A DNA stretch of 64,000 nt from the NCBI GenBank assembly GCA_035578155.1, contig JAPWDM010000044.1, positions 508,501-572,500 of the forward strand. Direction: 5' to 3'. Both the position numbers and the translations under genes were made by a program. Positions 34,003 to 45,046 of the stretch are shown in pieces. Every line of letters begins with the position of its first letter. The stretch's first letter is position 1. The stretch comes from Brachynemurus nebulosus (Eukaryota > Arthropoda > Insecta > Neuroptera > Myrmeleontidae). The notes under the pieces were generated by a model. That model saw only the letters and a list, made by a program, of their open reading frames with translations, did not search any database and was not told the DNA's origin.

Positions 34003-35467
34003 ATATAGGTAAAAATAAGGGACCCGTATTTTTTTTTATCGGCCATCGTCCACGTTTACGGGATGAAACCAGCCCCTAAAGTTGGGAGTTCAAATCGTAT
34101 ATCTTAAGATATCTCGAAAACTATAAGAGATACAGGAAAACTTTAGATTGATGAAATATTACTCTTTGAAAAACCTATTCACCTGTATAGGTTAAACCAG
34201 GGCTGGGTTCATAAGGGCGGCTGGAGGGGTAAAAATGGGGGTAAATTTTCTTGCACAGCCTGAATGGTTCAATGTATCAAATTTTTGTCACTATAAATAG
34301 AAAGCGCACCAGAAATAAGGAGATACTTGTTTTTGCGCTTTTTCGAAATATGTGTGGTATCCAAGCCATATAAGGAAGAATAACATAGGGTAGATTATAT
34401 AGTATTATTGACTGCAAATACGTCCTATATATTTTTTTATTTTTATGTTTATTTTTATCATAAAAATGTAAATTTTTACTGTCCGATAATGATTCATGTA
34501 TTTTTCAATACTTAGTTAATTGGTAATTTAGCCAGGTGTATATTTGGTTATCTACTCATGTTCGATATTTTTTATGCCTATTTCTGCGAAAGCTCTCTGG
34601 TCTGCAAGTTCTAATGAATGTTAGACAAGAAGCAATAATCTTTCATTCAACAACTGCCTTTATCTTCTTACAAATTCGTTTTTAACCAAATAAACGCGGT
34701 TTATTTCTTTTTCAACATTCAAACTATTTTTCTTATTCTTTTTTGTATGTTTTTTAGTTAGGTGTCAACCACATTTTCCAAATCGAAAGATTTATTATAA
34801 AGCCCCTGAACAGTGAGCAAAAGAGATTACTGCTTCTTGTCGAGCATTCATTAACACAGCCACACCAGAGAACTTTAACTTTCGCAAAAGTAGGTATAAA
34901 AAATATCGAATATGAGTAACCAGATGTACACATGGCTAAATTACCAATTAATTTAGTACTGAAAAATATGTGATTCATTATCGGAAAGTAAAAAAATACA
35001 TTTTCATGATGAAAATAAACATAAATATAAAAAAATATAGAACGTATTTTCAATCAATAATAATGCAATATAATCTACCCTATTTTTTTCTTCTTTATAT
35101 GGCTTGAATACCACACATATATCGAAAAAACGCAGAAACACGTATCCCCTAATTTTTGGTGCACTTTCTATTTATAGTAACAAAAATTTGATACATTGAA
35201 CCATTCAGGCTGTGCAAGAAAATTTACCCATATTTTCACCCCTCCAGCCCCCCCCCCCTTATGAACCCAGCCTTGGTTTAACCTATACAGGTGAACAGGT
35301 CTTTCAAAAAGTAACATTTCTTCAATTTAAAGTTTTCCTCTATCTCTTACAGTTTTCGAGATATCTTAAGAAATACGATTTGAACCCTCAACTTTAGGGG
35401 CTGGTTTCAACCCGTAAACGTGGACGATGACCGATAAAAAAAATACGGGTCCCTTATTTTTACCTAT
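34003..35467. repeat. 1.46-kb near-perfect foldback (hairpin) repeat
   Basis: Left and right halves are inverted copies about a centre near 34736. CACGTTTACGGG at 34051 pairs with CCCGTAAACGTG at 35411, and the match extends from GGTAAAAATAAGGG at the edge nearly to the centre. A copy of one arm alone, plus the adjoining CTACACACCAG...CATCTCCTTGTTAG block, occurs at 53075-53525. The open frames at 33849, 34754 and 35212 are repeat translations. Confidence 0.85.
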
Positions 35468-35527
35468 ACTACACACCAGTGAAGCTTCATCAAAATCCCG
35501 AATTTCACTCTGGGTGCATCTCCTTGT

Positions 35528-36382
35528 AAAATGTGTTGAAGTAAGTCTTTGAAATCAAGCTTCACAATTAATTTGCACACAATTATTGATAAACCAATAA
35601 AAAAATTTTTAATTCAGTAACAAAAAATGGAAAATTGCTTATGAATTCAAACAACATGTGTTCACAATTTAATCAAACATATGTATTTACCTATTATATA
35701 CATATATAATACATAATAATATCATTATTTATAATACAAATTTTATTTATTAATAAAATCTTATTAATACATATAAAATTTAAGTTTTACTACTACTTCC
35801 AAGTGCAAAACATAAAACATCAACCAATTAAAATAATATTACATTTTTTCTATTAAAAATCTTTCGTTCTAGAGGAATATAATAAAATTTAAATATAACT
35901 AACTAAGTGTGTATGTAACTATGCGTAATTTTTTTATGAGTGTAAGATTGTGGGAATTTTGAACACATTTAAGTACTATTAATATAAGATTAGAAAGAAA
36001 ATTATATAGGTACAGTAAAACTTTGAATATTCGTAAAAATAACAATGACACGTAATCTTTTTGGAAAAATATGTAATTGAAAATATATAGAATCTTACTA
36101 AAAATCTAAATTTTTTAGGAGATAATTGTAACTATTTATTATTTAGTTATGTATAAATGAAATACTTATATCGTAATTAAGACTGAAAATGCTCTTATTA
36201 TTAGTGACTAATGCTTTTAAAAAATAACATACACTGAAAAAAATCTATAGTTGCTGTTACTAAAAAATTTTAATTAATTCTGCTAACTAAAGAGCTTGAT
36301 TAAAAAAGATATTATAGCTGAAACTATATGTTTACGATAAAAGATAGTTACTATAGCTAGTGCACTACTGTTATTGCAATTA
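35528..36382. other. AT-rich intergenic stretch
   Basis: No gene, RNA or bounded repeat recognised. Confidence 0.5.
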
Positions 36383-36749
36383 CAGTCGACTCTCGTTAAT
36401 TCGAAACTCGAGGGACTCTTAAAATATTACGAATTATCGAGTGTTTGAAATATCAAATGGTTCAAAATCAATCAAAATGTACACTGTATTCAAAATCAAT
36501 CAAAATGTACTTGCAATGTTTCCGTCTCTTTCTCTTTGCAACTTTGAATTGTCGAGTGTTTGACGTCGATGGATTCGAATTAACGCGTCGTTTTGCTACG
36601 TATCAATGATTTTTCGTGCGAATTACCAAGTGCATAAAAATGTGTTGATTTAGTTCGAAATATAAAGAGATTTTGTAGGGAACTCACGATAACTTTGAAT
36701 TATAGAGATGTTCGAATTATCGCAGGTTTGAATTAACGAGAATCGACTG
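36383..36749. mobile_element. Tigger/pogo-like MITE
   Basis: The ends CAGTCGACTCTCGTTAATTC and CAGTCGATTCTCGTTAATTC (right, reverse complement) are flanked by TA (36381-36382, 36750-36751). The internal phrase TT(C/T)GAATTA(A/T)CGAG, or a close variant, recurs about seven times in 367 bp. No coding capacity. Confidence 0.88.
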
Positions 36750-36752
36750 TAT

Positions 36753-36909
36753 TAGTAGGGGAGAGGTGTGTTAGTAGTGGGTCAATTGTAACTTTGAAAT
36801 TTGCGAGACATCTATCAATCATATTGAGAAGTATTATGCATCATAAGCTGTCTACTGAAGTTTTGCTTTACTGACAAAACTTTCAGTTAAGGAAGTTGAA
36901 GATCTAGAG
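36753..36909 (+). repeat. Left end of a further TA-flanked element, interrupted by hAT
   Basis: TA followed by GGGGAGAGGTGTGTTAGTAG resembles the terminus of the 16763-20752 element (GGGGAGAAGTG). No right end was found beyond the hAT insertion. It directly abuts the Tigger-like MITE. Confidence 0.4.
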
Positions 36910-37277
36910 CATAGATTCCCAACCTTTTTTGGACCACCGCCCCCTTTAGCATAGAACAGAAATTTCAACGCCCCCCAGCATTTTTTTTTTGCTCGTCGGT
37001 TGTAAAATGCCGCCCTCTTTTTTTATATTAAAATATTATTAGAATATTAGTGCATATTATCTATACCTAATTTATCTGTTTATTATACAGCTAAACCACC
37101 GCATAAAAAACGGTTTACGTGTATTTAAAAATCATAAAAGCAGAAATTAATAAAACGACAACCAAATGTACATACAATCAAATTTTTATTATACAAACAA
37201 TTATAAATTATAAATTAAAATAAACACAGAATCCATAAGAAATAATAAAACAAATATAAAATTAATAATAAATAACC

Positions 37278-38926
37278 GATTCCATCGAGGATATCCAACA
37301 ACGGCTGCAACAAGGCATCAACGAAGTGGTGACTTCTGCAGAAGCTCTTGGTTTTCGATTTTCACCCCAAAAGACATCGGTGGTTCACTTCTGCAGAAAG
37401 CGCAACGCACATCCGGAGCCTGTCCTCACCTTAAAAGGATCCAATCTCCAGTGCGTTGATAGCGTCAGGTTTCTAGGACTCATATTTGATAAACAACTTA
37501 CGTGGCGCCCACACCTCCAAGCCTTAGCTGCGAGTTGTCGCAGGACAATCAACATGCTTAAGTGCTTGGCTGGTGCATCGTGGGGTGCGGGCCGGGAGTC
37601 GTTGCTTCGCCTGTATCAATCGCTAGTTCTGACTAGGATTGATTACGGCAGCATTGCTTACTCCTCCGCCCGGGCGTCTGCGCTTTTACTCCTAGATCCT
37701 GTTCACCATGCAGGCATACGACTGGCTACGGGAGCATTTCGAACGAGCCCTTCTATGAGCCTCTGCGTAGAGTCGGGTCTTCCTCCGCTGCGACTGAGAC
37801 GTGAGCGTCTCTTGCTCAATTATGCAGCGGGGATATATGCAACACCTTCACATATAAACCACCCGACTCTATTCAGATACCGTTTACGGGGCTCTACGGT
37901 CGACGTCCCACCATAAGTCGACCAGTGGCCGTTCGAACGCAGGAGTTATTAGAGAGTCTGCACTTACAGTTCGCCAAGGTACTTCCCAAACGTCCTATGG
38001 AAGTACCTCCTTGGCTGATCCCTAAAGTAAGGTGTCGTTTCGACCTGACTGGTCTCAACAAGGAGGAGACCAGTTCATTCGAATACCGATCCCGCTTTTA
38101 TGAGATCATTAGCGAACTTGATTCTCTCTGCATATACACAGATGGCTCCAAAACAGCTACGGGTGTTGGAAGTGCCATCGTCATTCGTGACGATCCTCAC
38201 GCTTGGTCACTTCCTCCCCAGGCCACTGTGTATACTGCAGAATTATTTGCTATTCTGCAAGCCCTGCGATTCTGTCAAACATCCGAAGACAGCGCATTCC
38301 TCATTTGTTCCGACTCGTTGAGCGCGTTGCAAGCGATCTGCCACTCTCATACCATCGATCCACTGGTGCAGAACATCCGAACGTGTCTCTACATGCTCCG
38401 CCAAAAGTCTGTCACCTTCTTTTGGATTCCCGGACATGTGGGGATACCTGGCAATGAACTCGCCGACCAGGCAGCACGTCATGCAGCCGAATTCGGTGAG
38501 CCACAGGACATTGCCATTCGCCCAGAGGATCTGAGAGTGTGCATACGATCCGCGATCGATCAGAAATGGCAACGTGAGTGGAACAACCTCACGGCTAAGC
38601 TCAGACAGGTGAAACCTGAAGTCCGAAGAACTCCGGCACCTGTAAATCTGAGCCGGCGAGAGAGTGTGGCCCTGACGCGTTTACGCTTGGGCCACACGGC
38701 GTTAACACATCGTCATCTTCTCGCCGGTGAGGATCAGCCAAGGTGCGCCGCCTGCGGGACGGCGCTGACCGTGAGGCATATAGTTGAGGAATGTGTAACC
38801 TTTGAGCCTTTGCGCCAGAGGTTGCAGCTCCCAGGTAGTGTAGCCGAAGCTTTAGCTTATGATGCAGTCTCTGAAAGAAAGATGCTTGAATTTCTCCGAA
38901 ATTCGCATCTCCTTCAGAGACTTTAG
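37278..38926 (+). pseudogene. LINE ORF2 remnant: RT thumb, RNase H, CCHC knuckle
   Basis: Open from DSIEDIQQRLQQGINEVV (37278) through the RT C-terminal region (FLGLIFDKQLTW, LTRIDYGS) to a TAA at 37914-37916. Coding continues in another frame from about 37925 to 38926, so a frameshift breaks the polyprotein. In the second part the RNase H catalytic residues are at D73 (YTDGSK), E106 (TAELFAI), D130 (CSDSLSAL) and D181 (GNELADQAA), numbered from 37925. A C-terminal C-x2-C-x7-H-x4-C knuckle occupies residues 274-290. ORF1, the endonuclease and the YADD-bearing part of RT are missing through 5' truncation. Dead on arrival. The open frames on other strands here are shadows. Confidence 0.9.
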
Positions 38927-39757
38927 GGGCATTACATCTCTAAATTTTAGAAAGTCGTCTCTTAATTCTCCCCCGACAGTGAATTTTATTTGAGGCAAAG
39001 TTTTTATCTTTATGTGTTCAAAAATTTCTTGTGAGTGTCTTAATTTATTTATTTATTAACCATACCCTGTTCCAGCTGGTCTGGCAGGGTACTTTTAGTG
39101 TTTCGTTATGCCACTAAGGGCCTTTTACACCCTTAGTGGTACTGTTGTTATTTATACATGTTTTTTGTTGTTGTTATTTCTTTTTAGCGATGTACTACCG
39201 AGGGCCCTTTACACCCGACGTGGTACATCATTTGTTTTCTTTCTCTGTGATATTTTGTTATGCCGCTGTAGGCCTGTTGTTATGGCTCTACAGCGGTATT
39301 GTTTTAACTCCTTATTGCTTCACTGGTCGGCTTGTGGCCTCCCAGTGAAGCAATAAGTTCTGTCTGTGATATATTTTTGTGATACTATTCTGTGATATTT
39401 TGTGTTGTTCTAGTCAGGTTCCTCCACTCCGGGACCGTTTGCACCTCGGAGGGAGTTCCAGCGATGGCTTCCAGGCCTTGGTGACCGGACGCTTTGTCTA
39501 GTACTTATCGTACCGTCACCAAGGACTGTCCGCTCTTCTTAAGCCCTGGGATGGCAGGGCCCATCGATGGATTTTATTATGTGTATGTTTTGTCCCTTGT
39601 CTATCGCATTTATGTGTTCCTGTCTGTTTTGTGTATGTTTTTATCTTTCGTTTTGGCGGCGCATGCCCTTAGTTGGCGATGCCGCCGGGTGCTGCTGACC
39701 GCGCCATCCACCGGCAGCAGTACCCCAATTTTAACTAAAAAAAAAAAAAAAAAAAAA
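38927..39757 (+). other. LINE 3' UTR with a series of stem-loops
   Basis: From 39063 to 39724 about ten inverted repeats follow one another. Examples are CCACTAAGG/CCTTAGTGG (39111, 39131), CCGCTGTAG/CTACAGCGG (39263, 39288), a perfect 16-bp stem starting CTTATTGCTTCACTGG (39311-39326 with 39342-39357), CCTTGGTGAC/GTCACCAAGG (39476, 39515) and GGTGCTGCTG/CAGCAGTACC (39688, 39715). The poly(A) tail follows. The short open frames here are not considered coding. Confidence 0.85.
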
Positions 39758-39774
39758 AATAATAAATAAAAATA

Positions 39775-41553
39775 TTAATGAGATGATTGAGGCTGATGGA
39801 GTGATAACAATTTGTTAATATCGGGTTCCAATTTCGTTAACATCAATCGCAGATCGCCACGTTCTGTGACGTGTAGCCTGTTCCTCTTCTTTGACAGTAA
39901 ATTAGTTACTGCACTAAATCCACGTTCTACCATATATGACGTAGGAAATGAGATTAAAAACTTCTGTACTATTGTCCACAATCCAGGGTAGAGAACTGGT
40001 ATTGATTTTTGAAGCCAAAACTCTTGGTATCCATATTTGAATTTTACTTTGAGTTCTTCATTACTCGTGAGTTCTATGAGTTCCTCTTCCAAATTTGACG
40101 AATCTTCAGTGTTTGCGAAAGGATCTATAATCCAACTCGGTATGTTCATATTTAGAATATCTTGGAAACGCTCCGTAAAATCAACATGAAGAACTTCCAA
40201 GTGTTGGCAATAAGTAAGTAAATCTTCCGGTTTTACAGAGACTGTTAATAATGTGGGAAAGTGGTTGTATTCACCTCTACCAAGATTTCTTTTGAATAGA
40301 AGAAGTTTTCCCGCAAAAGCAGCTAGGACGTTTTTTGTTTTAATTAAATTTAACTCATCACCTTGCAATTGTAAATTAACTTGATTAAATATTTTAAACA
40401 GGTCTGTCAAATAAGCGATGTCATTTTTTGAGGTAATTAGGTTCTCACGTAATTTTTCTTCTTTGTCTTGAAGAAAGTCCAGTACTGAGTCAAATAGATT
40501 GAAAAAACGATTCAGACAAACACCTTTAGAGAGCCAACGTACTTCTGTGTGTAGCAACAAACGATTGTAAGCTTCATCATTTTCATTACAAAGCTTATCA
40601 AATAATCGGTCATTCAATGAATTGCTTCTAATCTTATTAACTGCTTTAATAACGTAATGGAGTGACGTATGCAAACGTTCATTCAAATGTTTTGCAACCA
40701 AATGCTGACGGTGAATAATACAATGTACAGCGAGTACATTTGGTACTGCTTGTTTCAAATGGGCTATGAAACCTTTATGACGCCCTATCATTGCTGGAGC
40801 ACCATCAGTAGCAGCAGACAAAATATTGCAAATAGGAATTTCTTTCTCTTGAAAAAACTTTTGCATAGTATTAAATATAGATTCACCCTTTGTATCAGAT
40901 TCCAAATTTTTAGCAAATAATAACTCTTGATGAATTTTTTCTTCCTTTATAAATCGTACGTATGATAAGAGTAGAACTTTATTATCTGGTAGAGTTGACT
41001 CATCGAGTTGAATGGAAAATTTGCAAGTCTTTAAGTAATCACATAATGATATCTCAACGTCTTTTGCCATTTCATCTATTCTTCTTTGCACTGTATTATT
41101 ACTGAGAGGAATTTTTTTTATAATATCCGACGGTGTCTTATGATGAAGAACAGTTTTCAATACCTCTTTGACTGCCGGCAAAATTAATTCCTCGCCAATT
41201 GTGTGTGGTTTTCCTGCTTTTGCGATTAACAATGAAACGTTATATGAGGCTCGTAGTCCATCATCATCTTGTTTAGAAGCCGACGCAAAAAGATTTGATA
41301 TAGTTGGCTGTTTTAAATTTTGCTTTTCCAGTTCTTGGAAATAGGATAAATCCTTGTTCTTTTTATCACCATGCATTTTATTTAAATGCTCTTGTAGCCT
41401 AGACGGTTTCATAGCTTCATTTGAAAAAACTTTTCGGCAAATTATACACATAGGTAATAATTGGTTTGTAGGAGAGTACGTAAATCCATATTTCAAATAC
41501 TCAATACTGTACTGCCGGCATTTTCTTTTAGATGCAGAAGTAGATTGAGACAT
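39775..41553 (-). CDS. hAT transposase (ZBED5/FAM200/SCAND3-like), 592 aa
   Basis: A single-exon, ATG-initiated (MSQSTSASKRK) and uninterrupted frame. An N-terminal BED-type zinc finger spans residues 36-61 (C36-I-I-C39 ... H56-x4-H61). The RNase H-like catalytic fold carries D184 (IQLDEST), D250 (ATDGAPAMIG) and E337 (TEVRWLSKG), with the hAT C-x2-H motif (C278, H281). The C-terminal dimerisation region includes VERGFSAVTNLLSKKRNRL. Relatives in vertebrates are domesticated ZBED5, FAM200 and SCAND3 proteins; in insects this is usually a transposon. Because the TIRs and TSD are intact it is here still part of a transposon. The LINE insertion lies a few bases downstream of its stop and may have removed its 3' end signals. 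Confidence 0.93.
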   Translation of the reverse strand: MSQSTSASKRKCRQYSIEYLKYGFTYSPTNQLLPMCIICRKVFSNEAMKPSRLQEHLNKMHGDKKNKDLSYFQELEKQNLKQPTISNLFASASKQDDDGLRASYNVSLLIAKAGKPHTIGEELILPAVKEVLKTVLHHKTPSDIIKKIPLSNNTVQRRIDEMAKDVEISLCDYLKTCKFSIQLDESTLPDNKVLLLSYVRFIKEEKIHQELLFAKNLESDTKGESIFNTMQKFFQEKEIPICNILSAATDGAPAMIGRHKGFIAHLKQAVPNVLAVHCIIHRQHLVAKHLNERLHTSLHYVIKAVNKIRSNSLNDRLFDKLCNENDEAYNRLLLHTEVRWLSKGVCLNRFFNLFDSVLDFLQDKEEKLRENLITSKNDIAYLTDLFKIFNQVNLQLQGDELNLIKTKNVLAAFAGKLLLFKRNLGRGEYNHFPTLLTVSVKPEDLLTYCQHLEVLHVDFTERFQDILNMNIPSWIIDPFANTEDSSNLEEELIELTSNEELKVKFKYGYQEFWLQKSIPVLYPGLWTIVQKFLISFPTSYMVERGFSAVTNLLSKKRNRLHVTERGDLRLMLTKLEPDINKLLSLHQPQSSH

Positions 41554-42127
41554 TTTCGAATAGAAATAAACTTCTCAACAGATTTATAGATAACTCTTTC
41601 AGTGGTTACTCTGTGACTGATGGTTTCAGATCATATTACAGGTAATAGAAACCTATGTCGCTTAACAAATTTTGTAAAAAAAGGTATTACCAATTGTGAT
41701 CACGTGCTCACACGTGCTCAAAACAATTAAATATACATACATTACTCGACAGACCTTTGTCTACCTAAAATTTTTGTTTACCTGGAATTTTATCATTACG
41801 CGACACTATTGTACAGACAATTGTGCAATAAATTGTTTGTAACCAAATTATTTATGAGTATGGCTTCTAAAGATTTATTCAGATTTGATTGTTAAACCGT
41901 TTTACAAAACATTTAAAAATAATCTTGTTTTCAATATTTCTTTTTTATATTTAATTTATATTTTAAATAATTATAAAAAAATATTAAATATATTAATTTT
42001 ATTTATTTATTTGACCATCCCTCTTGCCTACATTAATGCCCTCCATTTTCCTCTGGATCCGCTACCGCCCCCCCGGAAGGCACCAGCGCCCACTGGGGGG
42101 CGTTATCGCCCCCGTTGGGAATCTATG

Positions 42128-43261
42128 ATCTAGAGCATTGAAAAAATAAAAGAATGATCTTTGGATATTTATGTTTCAATAGTTAATACAGAAAATATTA
42201 AAATTTAAACTAATTTCTGATGTACAGTTTGTGAGATAAAAGCTTTTAAAAATTACTTTTTTAATATACAAGTAATAGGGTTGTTCTTCAAAATGCACCC
42301 GAAACACTCACTTAATCAAATAAATTAAGACTTTCTGCTAATAAAAAAATGATAAAAAACTTATTTTAAAAAAATTTAATTTAATTATTTACGAACTTTC
42401 CAAAAATACAATGAACGAATTCTGACGTCCACCATTTTAGTAATTTAATTTTAAAAACCGAGAAATGTATGGACATTTATATTCATAAAACATTATAGAA
42501 GAAGCCTCCATATAAAAATCTGTCGTTCGTAAGTTGCAGTGAGCGGCAATTTACATCGCGTCTGATTTAGTCTGTTACTGTTCGTCACATCGTTCACATC
42601 ACAGAAGGAGACAGTTAACGCGATTATTAACTCTTTGCACTCAAGCAAAAAAAAAAGTAAGTTGTAAATAGGCTGGTAAGACATGTAGCACATGACAATG
42701 ACCGACGTTCTTTTTTTGACGAATTCTTTTGACGTCCGTCCAATAGTTTTTGCGTAACGTGTGCAAATGCTCAGAATAGTTTTTTCATTTTCGCGTGGGA
42801 TTGAGACATTTTCCCTGAGTAAAAAGTATCTTAGATGTTGACCCAGGTAATAGGTTAACATCACACCAAATTTCATTAAAATTCGTCCAATAGTTTTTGC
42901 GTAATGCGTGAACAGCTAGAGAGACAGAAATTTTAAAAATCGCTATTTTAATATCTACATCGATAACTGTTTACAGTAGCAGTGCAATTTTCAAGAAATA
43001 TTCCATCTACAGAAATGGTCTTGTTACAGTTTTATTATATGTTATATGAAAACCTTCGTTTTCAATAACAGTTTTAAATACATCTACGTACATATAATTA
43101 ACGAATTTTATAAATCTTTTTTCACCAATGCACACGTAATTAATTTTTCCAGCATTTCCACAATAGTGGATATTTACATTTTGTTTCTGGAATTCAGAAA
43201 TATTATATTCTTGGTACTATATACCGTTACTAGGTTTTTAAGATAACCATTTTATATTTAA
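42128..43261. other. Intergenic with a LINE/SINE-type dispersed repeat
   Basis: About 42755-43030 matches about 56400-56690 (GATGTTGACCC(A/G)GGTAATA, CACACCAAATTTCATTAAAA, GCGTGAACAG, then TATCTACATCGATAACT). Such 'caaatttcattaaaatc...gcgtgaacagacagac' sequence is typical of insect RTE/SINE-type 3' regions. The minus-strand 127-codon frame here is repeat-derived. No gene. Confidence 0.6.
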
Positions 43262-43935
43262 TTAACTAGCCGTATGCCCGATGGGATTTCCCAGCGACAT
43301 CTTTTTATTAGGTACTCACTTTAATGTTTTTCAAAAGCCTAAATCAATATCCACGTTTCTAACTTCAAAAATGACGAACTTTCCATAGGAACTTTCATTT
43401 TCGTTTTAACCCCTTAGAGAATAAATTTCCAGAAACGTTTACACAACTGACTTTTATTTATAAATAGAAGGCTAAATGCCAATTTTCATAATTCCTGTGC
43501 TTAATTTCGTCCTTCTAAACCCAACAGTTTAGGTTGTGCATTGTCTGTCAGTCAAAGTTAAAAATTTATTAAATAATAGCCGTATAGCCGATGCGATTTC
43601 CCATCGACATCTTGGTGCTCACTTTCTGCTTACTTTCAATGTTTTTCAAAAGCCAAAATACCAACTTACACGATTTATTAAATAAGATATTTATTTTAAT
43701 AGCCATAGTAACATATTTTTATATATCACTAACTTCAAAAATAAAGAATTTACATACAAATTTTCATTCCCTATTAAACCCACTTAGGGGACGAATTTTC
43801 AAAAATCCTTTCTTAGTGCTCACCTACATCACATAGGGAACTCCTATGCAAAATTTCATTCTTTTAAACCCAACAGTTTAGGCTGTGCGTTGTCTGTCAG
43901 TCAGTCAGTGTTAGAAATTTATTAAGTAGATTTAA
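43262..43935 (+). repeat. Third copy of the inner-arm dispersed repeat
   Basis: Direct relative of 32800-33350: ACTAGCCGTATGCCCGATGG, then GTTTTTCAAAAGCCTAAATC and AAACCCAACAGTTTAGG, ending GTCAGTCAGTCAGTGTTAG. An internal duplication restarts at about 43575 (ATAGCCGTATAGCCGATG). It shows that the outer part of the inner arms is an independent repeat family. Confidence 0.8.
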
Positions 43936-45046
43936 TAGTCAGATGTTGAGAAATACATTTCAATCCCAATAAGCCTATACAGTGATACATAATTTTATGT
44001 GGAGTCCTGTATAAAGCAGTTTGAGCATGGTATTTTCAAAAGTAGATACCCGACCTATAGGATCCAGAGTTTATTATTCTATTGGATTATTGTTTTCAAC
44101 AGGGTACTTTCTATATTTTTATGATAATTTTATTAATCATTAACTAAGAATAGAAAAAAAATTTTTTGGGATTTTTATTAGTAGTAAATTGAATATTAAT
44201 AAAATAATTTCTCTAAAGAGCTCTTAAATATATATATTTTTTTATTCTATGTATTTTAAATTTATAACTATAGTAGGTACTCTTGGAAGGATCAAAAGTC
44301 AAATTTTTTTGTGGATAATCATCTTTTAATTTATTGAAATTTTGAATTATGTCTAATTAAAACTAAAATTAGCTTTTATGACATTTATAAAGATAGGTAA
44401 CATAAATTTTGTATCGAGTAACAATAATCGTGGTTAAGGCTACTATTACTTTTCTGTTATTAAACATTTAAAAATTATAATTCGTTAGCAAAAAAGCTAA
44501 TAAATTTTTGTTTCACTTTATCTATATAAGTATGTAATTCTTGTTTCAATTTTATATACAGTGAGATTTTTATTGTTTGAATGTTATATAATAAGTCACT
44601 GCTCAAACCTTAAGTCCTAAATATCCAAACGGAATATAATATTGATATATTTTATTTTCTCTTTCCCTTAATTTTATTTAGTCGGATGAGAATTAGACAG
44701 TGTCGCAGAGATAGTAGACATTTAGTAAATATTTCACCCACAAAGGGTTTTTCGAAATATTCGAATTTTTAAATTAATTTTTAAGAGTGTTACTGGCATT
44801 TTTTACGTAAAAACCGAACAAGTAATAAAATTTTTGAATTTTTAAATATAAACTTAATTTTGATACAAAATTGAGTACGTATTTTACAGAATTTTTTTTA
44901 AATCTTTGGTGGTTACAATGTAAAAAATGAGTACAAAATTACTATTATTATAGTCCCAATTATACTATTATTATAATAGTAAAATTTACTAGTTAATAGT
45001 AATTTTACGCCAAATATATTTTTTCGTCATTTTTACATATTTGAGG
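43936..45046. other. AT-rich intergenic stretch
   Basis: No gene or bounded element recognised. A short inverted repeat (ACTATTATTATAGT-like) lies near 44941-44980. Confidence 0.5.

Larger units (their letters stand above)
37276..39757 (+). mobile_element. 5'-truncated LINE (I/R1-like, with RNase H)
   Basis: A 12-bp TSD AATAATAAATAA (37264-37275 and 39758-39769) flanks an element that begins within reverse-transcriptase thumb coding sequence and ends in a poly(A) run (from about 39737). An encoded RNase H domain places it in the I superfamily broadly (I, R1, LOA and relatives). It lies in the hAT element just past the stop codon of the transposase, on the opposite strand. GC content is much higher than the surroundings. 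Confidence 0.9.
36910..42127 (-). mobile_element. hAT transposon with intact transposase, split by a LINE
   Basis: The TIR CATAGATTCCCAAC at both ends and the perfect 8-bp TSD ATCTAGAG (36902-36909, 42128-42135) define the element. The termini show the CCGCCCCC/GGGGGCG-rich subterminal sequence common in hATs. Without the LINE at 37276-39757 and its extra TSD copy it is about 2.72 kb. One transposase is encoded on the minus strand. Confidence 0.93.

Noticed and set aside
38100..38572. Alternative frames within the LINE RNase H region
   Set aside because: Shadows of the RNase H frame, which carries all catalytic residues.
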